Of a DNA stretch of 57,627 nt, positions 56,381 through 57,627 are shown piece by piece; within the stretch, counting starts at the first letter, position 1; each line of letters opens with the position of its first letter. The stretch is from positions 1 through 57,627 of the forward strand of contig CAJUEV010000009.1 of NCBI GenBank assembly GCA_910585785.1. Direction: 5' to 3'. The notes beneath the pieces were generated by a model. The model did no database searches. It was not told the origin of the DNA and saw only the letters and a list, made by a program, of their open reading frames with translations. The translations under genes and the position numbers were made by a program. The DNA comes from an uncultured Christensenella sp. GTDB taxonomy: Bacteria; Bacillota; Clostridia; Christensenellales; Borkfalkiaceae.

Positions 56381-57072
56381 CAGCGTTTTTCCCTTTTGAA
56401 TAAGGTGGTAAATTTTGCAAAGCCGAAAACAATTTGCTTATTGAATTTGATTGCAAAGTGCTTAAACAACGCTTTACCGCCTACCGTCAAGGCGCCAATA
56501 ACCGCGCTTACGCCGATAGACGCAATAAGTTCAACCGTAGTACCACCGTTTACCGCTATACTCACGGCAAGCGCCGCGCCTGCCGCGCCGCTTACAATGC
56601 CGCAAATATCGCCTATAACGTCCGCAAATATGCTTGAAAGTTTTGTTGCGTTTTTGCAAAACGTTACGGCGCGTTTTGCGCCCTTTATTTTATTCGACGC
56701 CATTGCGTGGAACGCTTCAAGATTGCAGGAAACTATTGCGTTTGCCAAAACGTCGCAACTTATATTCAAAACCAGCAATACAAGCAAAACCACAACACAA
56801 ATTGCCGCCGCGCTGTTCTTTATTACGACTTCGGTAAGAAAACTGAATAAAATCGTAAGGGCAAGCGATAAAAAGAATACGCTTATACCCCATGCAAGCC
56901 AGGCGTACTTATGCTTTTTTTTGCTTTTTTGCTTTTTCTTGTTTTTTGCGGCGCTCGCGCTTTCGACTGCCGCAACCGTACTACTTGGGGGAACCTCGGC
57001 AGATTCGCCGTTAAGCGTCACCGCCTCGGAATCGGTTTGAATTGTCTGTTTAGATTGATTATCGTTATCCAT
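56380..57072 (-). CDS. oapA: OapA-like OLE-associated membrane protein
   Basis: 230 aa: a polar N-terminal tail (1-40), a very basic stretch (43-55, mostly Lys), then four hydrophobic segments (about 57-82, 86-113, 149-175 and 181-201) and a basic C-terminus. DVIGD (151-155) is the D-x-x-x-D motif reported for OapA, the protein that binds OLE RNA and takes it to the membrane in Halalkalibacterium (Bacillus) halodurans. Its place between OLE RNA and dxs is the known one. No Shine-Dalgarno is visible; a hairpin (57083-57102) precedes the ATG. Confidence 0.82.
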   Translation of the reverse strand: MDNDNQSKQTIQTDSEAVTLNGESAEVPPSSTVAAVESASAAKNKKKQKSKKKHKYAWLAWGISVFFLSLALTILFSFLTEVVIKNSAAAICVVVLLVLLVLNISCDVLANAIVSCNLEAFHAMASNKIKGAKRAVTFCKNATKLSSIFADVIGDICGIVSGAAGAALAVSIAVNGGTTVELIASIGVSAVIGALTVGGKALFKHFAIKFNKQIVFGFAKFTTLFKREKR

Positions 57073-57082
57073 AATATTAAAA

Positions 57083-57102
57083 TACGCACTAAGGCGTGCG
57101 TA
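57083..57102 (-). promoter_or_regulatory. Hairpin between OLE RNA and oapA
   Basis: TACGCAC and GTGCGTA form a 7-bp stem with a 6-base loop, followed by TTTTAATATT and the oapA ATG. It could be a processing site, a weak attenuator or a translation control element. Confidence 0.45.
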
Positions 57103-57117
57103 AACAAAAAACTATTT

Positions 57118-57627
57118 AGTGGTTTATATTAAATAAACTTTGCGGCTTAGGTTCGGAAGGATTTCCCTCAGGTCCGCTTCCCGTCGCCGTAGAAGCAGTT
57201 TCCTTTTAAGGACCTGAACGCCTTTCGGCATATCCGAATTACCACTTAGTCCACACCGTAATCTCTAATATAAAGACAGTCTAGAAGCTTTCCTTGACAA
57301 TTTTTATTGAGCTAATCCTCTTTTGCAAATAACAATTTCAAACAGCAATAGGATTCGCCGTCCGGCCGAACGGCGAAAGCCGTGGTTCTGTTATCCGCTG
57401 CTTTCACTCAAGGCAGGCTACTCTGTACCAAACTTTCGCCTGATAGCAGGTTTAATCCGACAAAAATAAATTTTGCCGACCTCCACGGTGAATGGGGTTG
57501 GCTGCGGTATGCCGTTACCTAGCTCCCATAGACCTTTACTCCCAGCATTTACCCACTTTTGGCAAAGCAAGCAAACACCAGAAACTTCATCGATATGCCC
57601 TTTAACGGTATTTTACCCCCGTCTTCG
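57118..57627 (-). ncRNA. ole: OLE RNA (ornate large extremophilic RNA), 5' end beyond the window
   Basis: At least 510 bases without an ORF but rich in GC-balanced helices, very unlike the AT-rich spacers elsewhere. Stems include CGCCGT/ACGGCG (near 57357-57376) and a GGTCC/GGACC helix enclosing GCTTC/GGAAGC (near 57165-57215). The location, immediately upstream of an OapA-like gene and dxs on the same strand, is that of OLE RNA, which averages about 600 nt. It does not match 16S or 23S rRNA, RNase P, tmRNA or a group II intron by their core motifs. OLE with OapA forms a membrane RNP linked to stress and magnesium tolerance. Confidence 0.78.

Noticed and set aside
57118..57627. Right-edge structured RNA as rRNA, RNase P RNA, tmRNA, SRP RNA or a group II intron
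   Set aside because: None of the core motifs is present (for example no tmRNA tag frame, no RNase P core, no intron domain V). Position before oapA and dxs fits OLE RNA instead.
1..57627. CRISPR arrays, transposases, integrases or prophage genes
   Set aside because: Looked for on both strands; no regularly spaced repeats and no gene of these families were seen.

Overview
The window reads as a contiguous chromosomal segment of a low-GC, endospore-forming Gram-positive anaerobe of the class Clostridia. A deep, uncultured Christensenellales-like lineage is my guess from gene order and style; it is not proven. The case rests on vegetative promoters of the TTGACA-17-TATAAT type, a T-box in front of thrS, an L20-type leader in front of infC, a zinc-type L32, sporulation genes (spoIVB, spoIIM-like, gerW/ytfJ, ylxY, two dacF-type carboxypeptidases) and clostridial synteny blocks. 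No phage, IS element, CRISPR array or obvious pseudogene is visible. Almost everything is on the minus strand; leuS, tmcAL, a candidate small RNA and a 23-codon ORF are on the plus strand.

Layout from left to right. 1-0.6 kb: the 5' part of tRNA-Thr(GGU) and a small cysteine-rich hypothetical gene. 0.7-9 kb: murB, a PHP hydrolase, whiA and dnaE, then pfkA with its own promoter and a PfkB sugar kinase. 9-15 kb: an exported solute-binding-like protein, yebC, a SpoU methyltransferase, infC-rpmI-rplT (with an ATT start for infC) and thrS. 15.3-18 kb: leuS, convergent with acpP. 18-30.7 kb: a genome-maintenance unit read from uvrC through a Cof phosphatase, a U32 peptidase, mutS2, ylxY, an M16 peptidase, a deoxyinosine glycosylase and an AlkD-like protein to tex. 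30.7-34 kb: a candidate small RNA, arsR and a copper ATPase behind a palindromic promoter. 34-40.7 kb: asparaginase with asnS, yceD-rpmF, pta-ackA and the acetate-using tmcAL. 40.8-41.3 kb: a lone, CpG-poor gene for a caspase-like protein. 41.5-47.8 kb: lysA, an M50 peptidase, scpA and scpB, then a separate sporulation unit (DUF2953-like, gerW, dacF) ending in rluB. 48-57.6 kb: OLE RNA, oapA, dxs, tlyA, nadK, argR, recN, spoIVB, spoIIM-like and a second dacF.

Three observations deserve most attention. First, the right edge holds an incomplete OLE-type large noncoding RNA upstream of an OapA-like four-helix membrane protein with a D-x-x-x-D motif. It sits in the isoprenoid operon position known for OLE. 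Second, three sporulation transcription units (spoIVB, dacF and DUF2953-gerW-dacF) share one exact architecture: GTATA, 17 bases, an AxAxTR-type -10 element, 5 bases, ATG. This matches forespore sigma F/G promoters but leaves essentially no 5' UTR, so these mRNAs should be leaderless. The spoIIM-like gene has a sigma-E-like promoter with the same property. Third, several small elements lack an explanation: the promoter-to-terminator small RNA at 30.8 kb, the 23-codon ORF behind two hairpins at 10.1 kb, and the caspase-like singleton at 41 kb.

Start codons were moved inward from the longest reading frame wherever a Shine-Dalgarno sequence, a terminator or a promoter made the longer form untenable (pfkB, rpmI, infC, asnS, ackA, U32, AlkD-like, argR, nadK, tlyA, spoIVB and others). 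Family names are recalled from motifs and synteny; no database search was possible.
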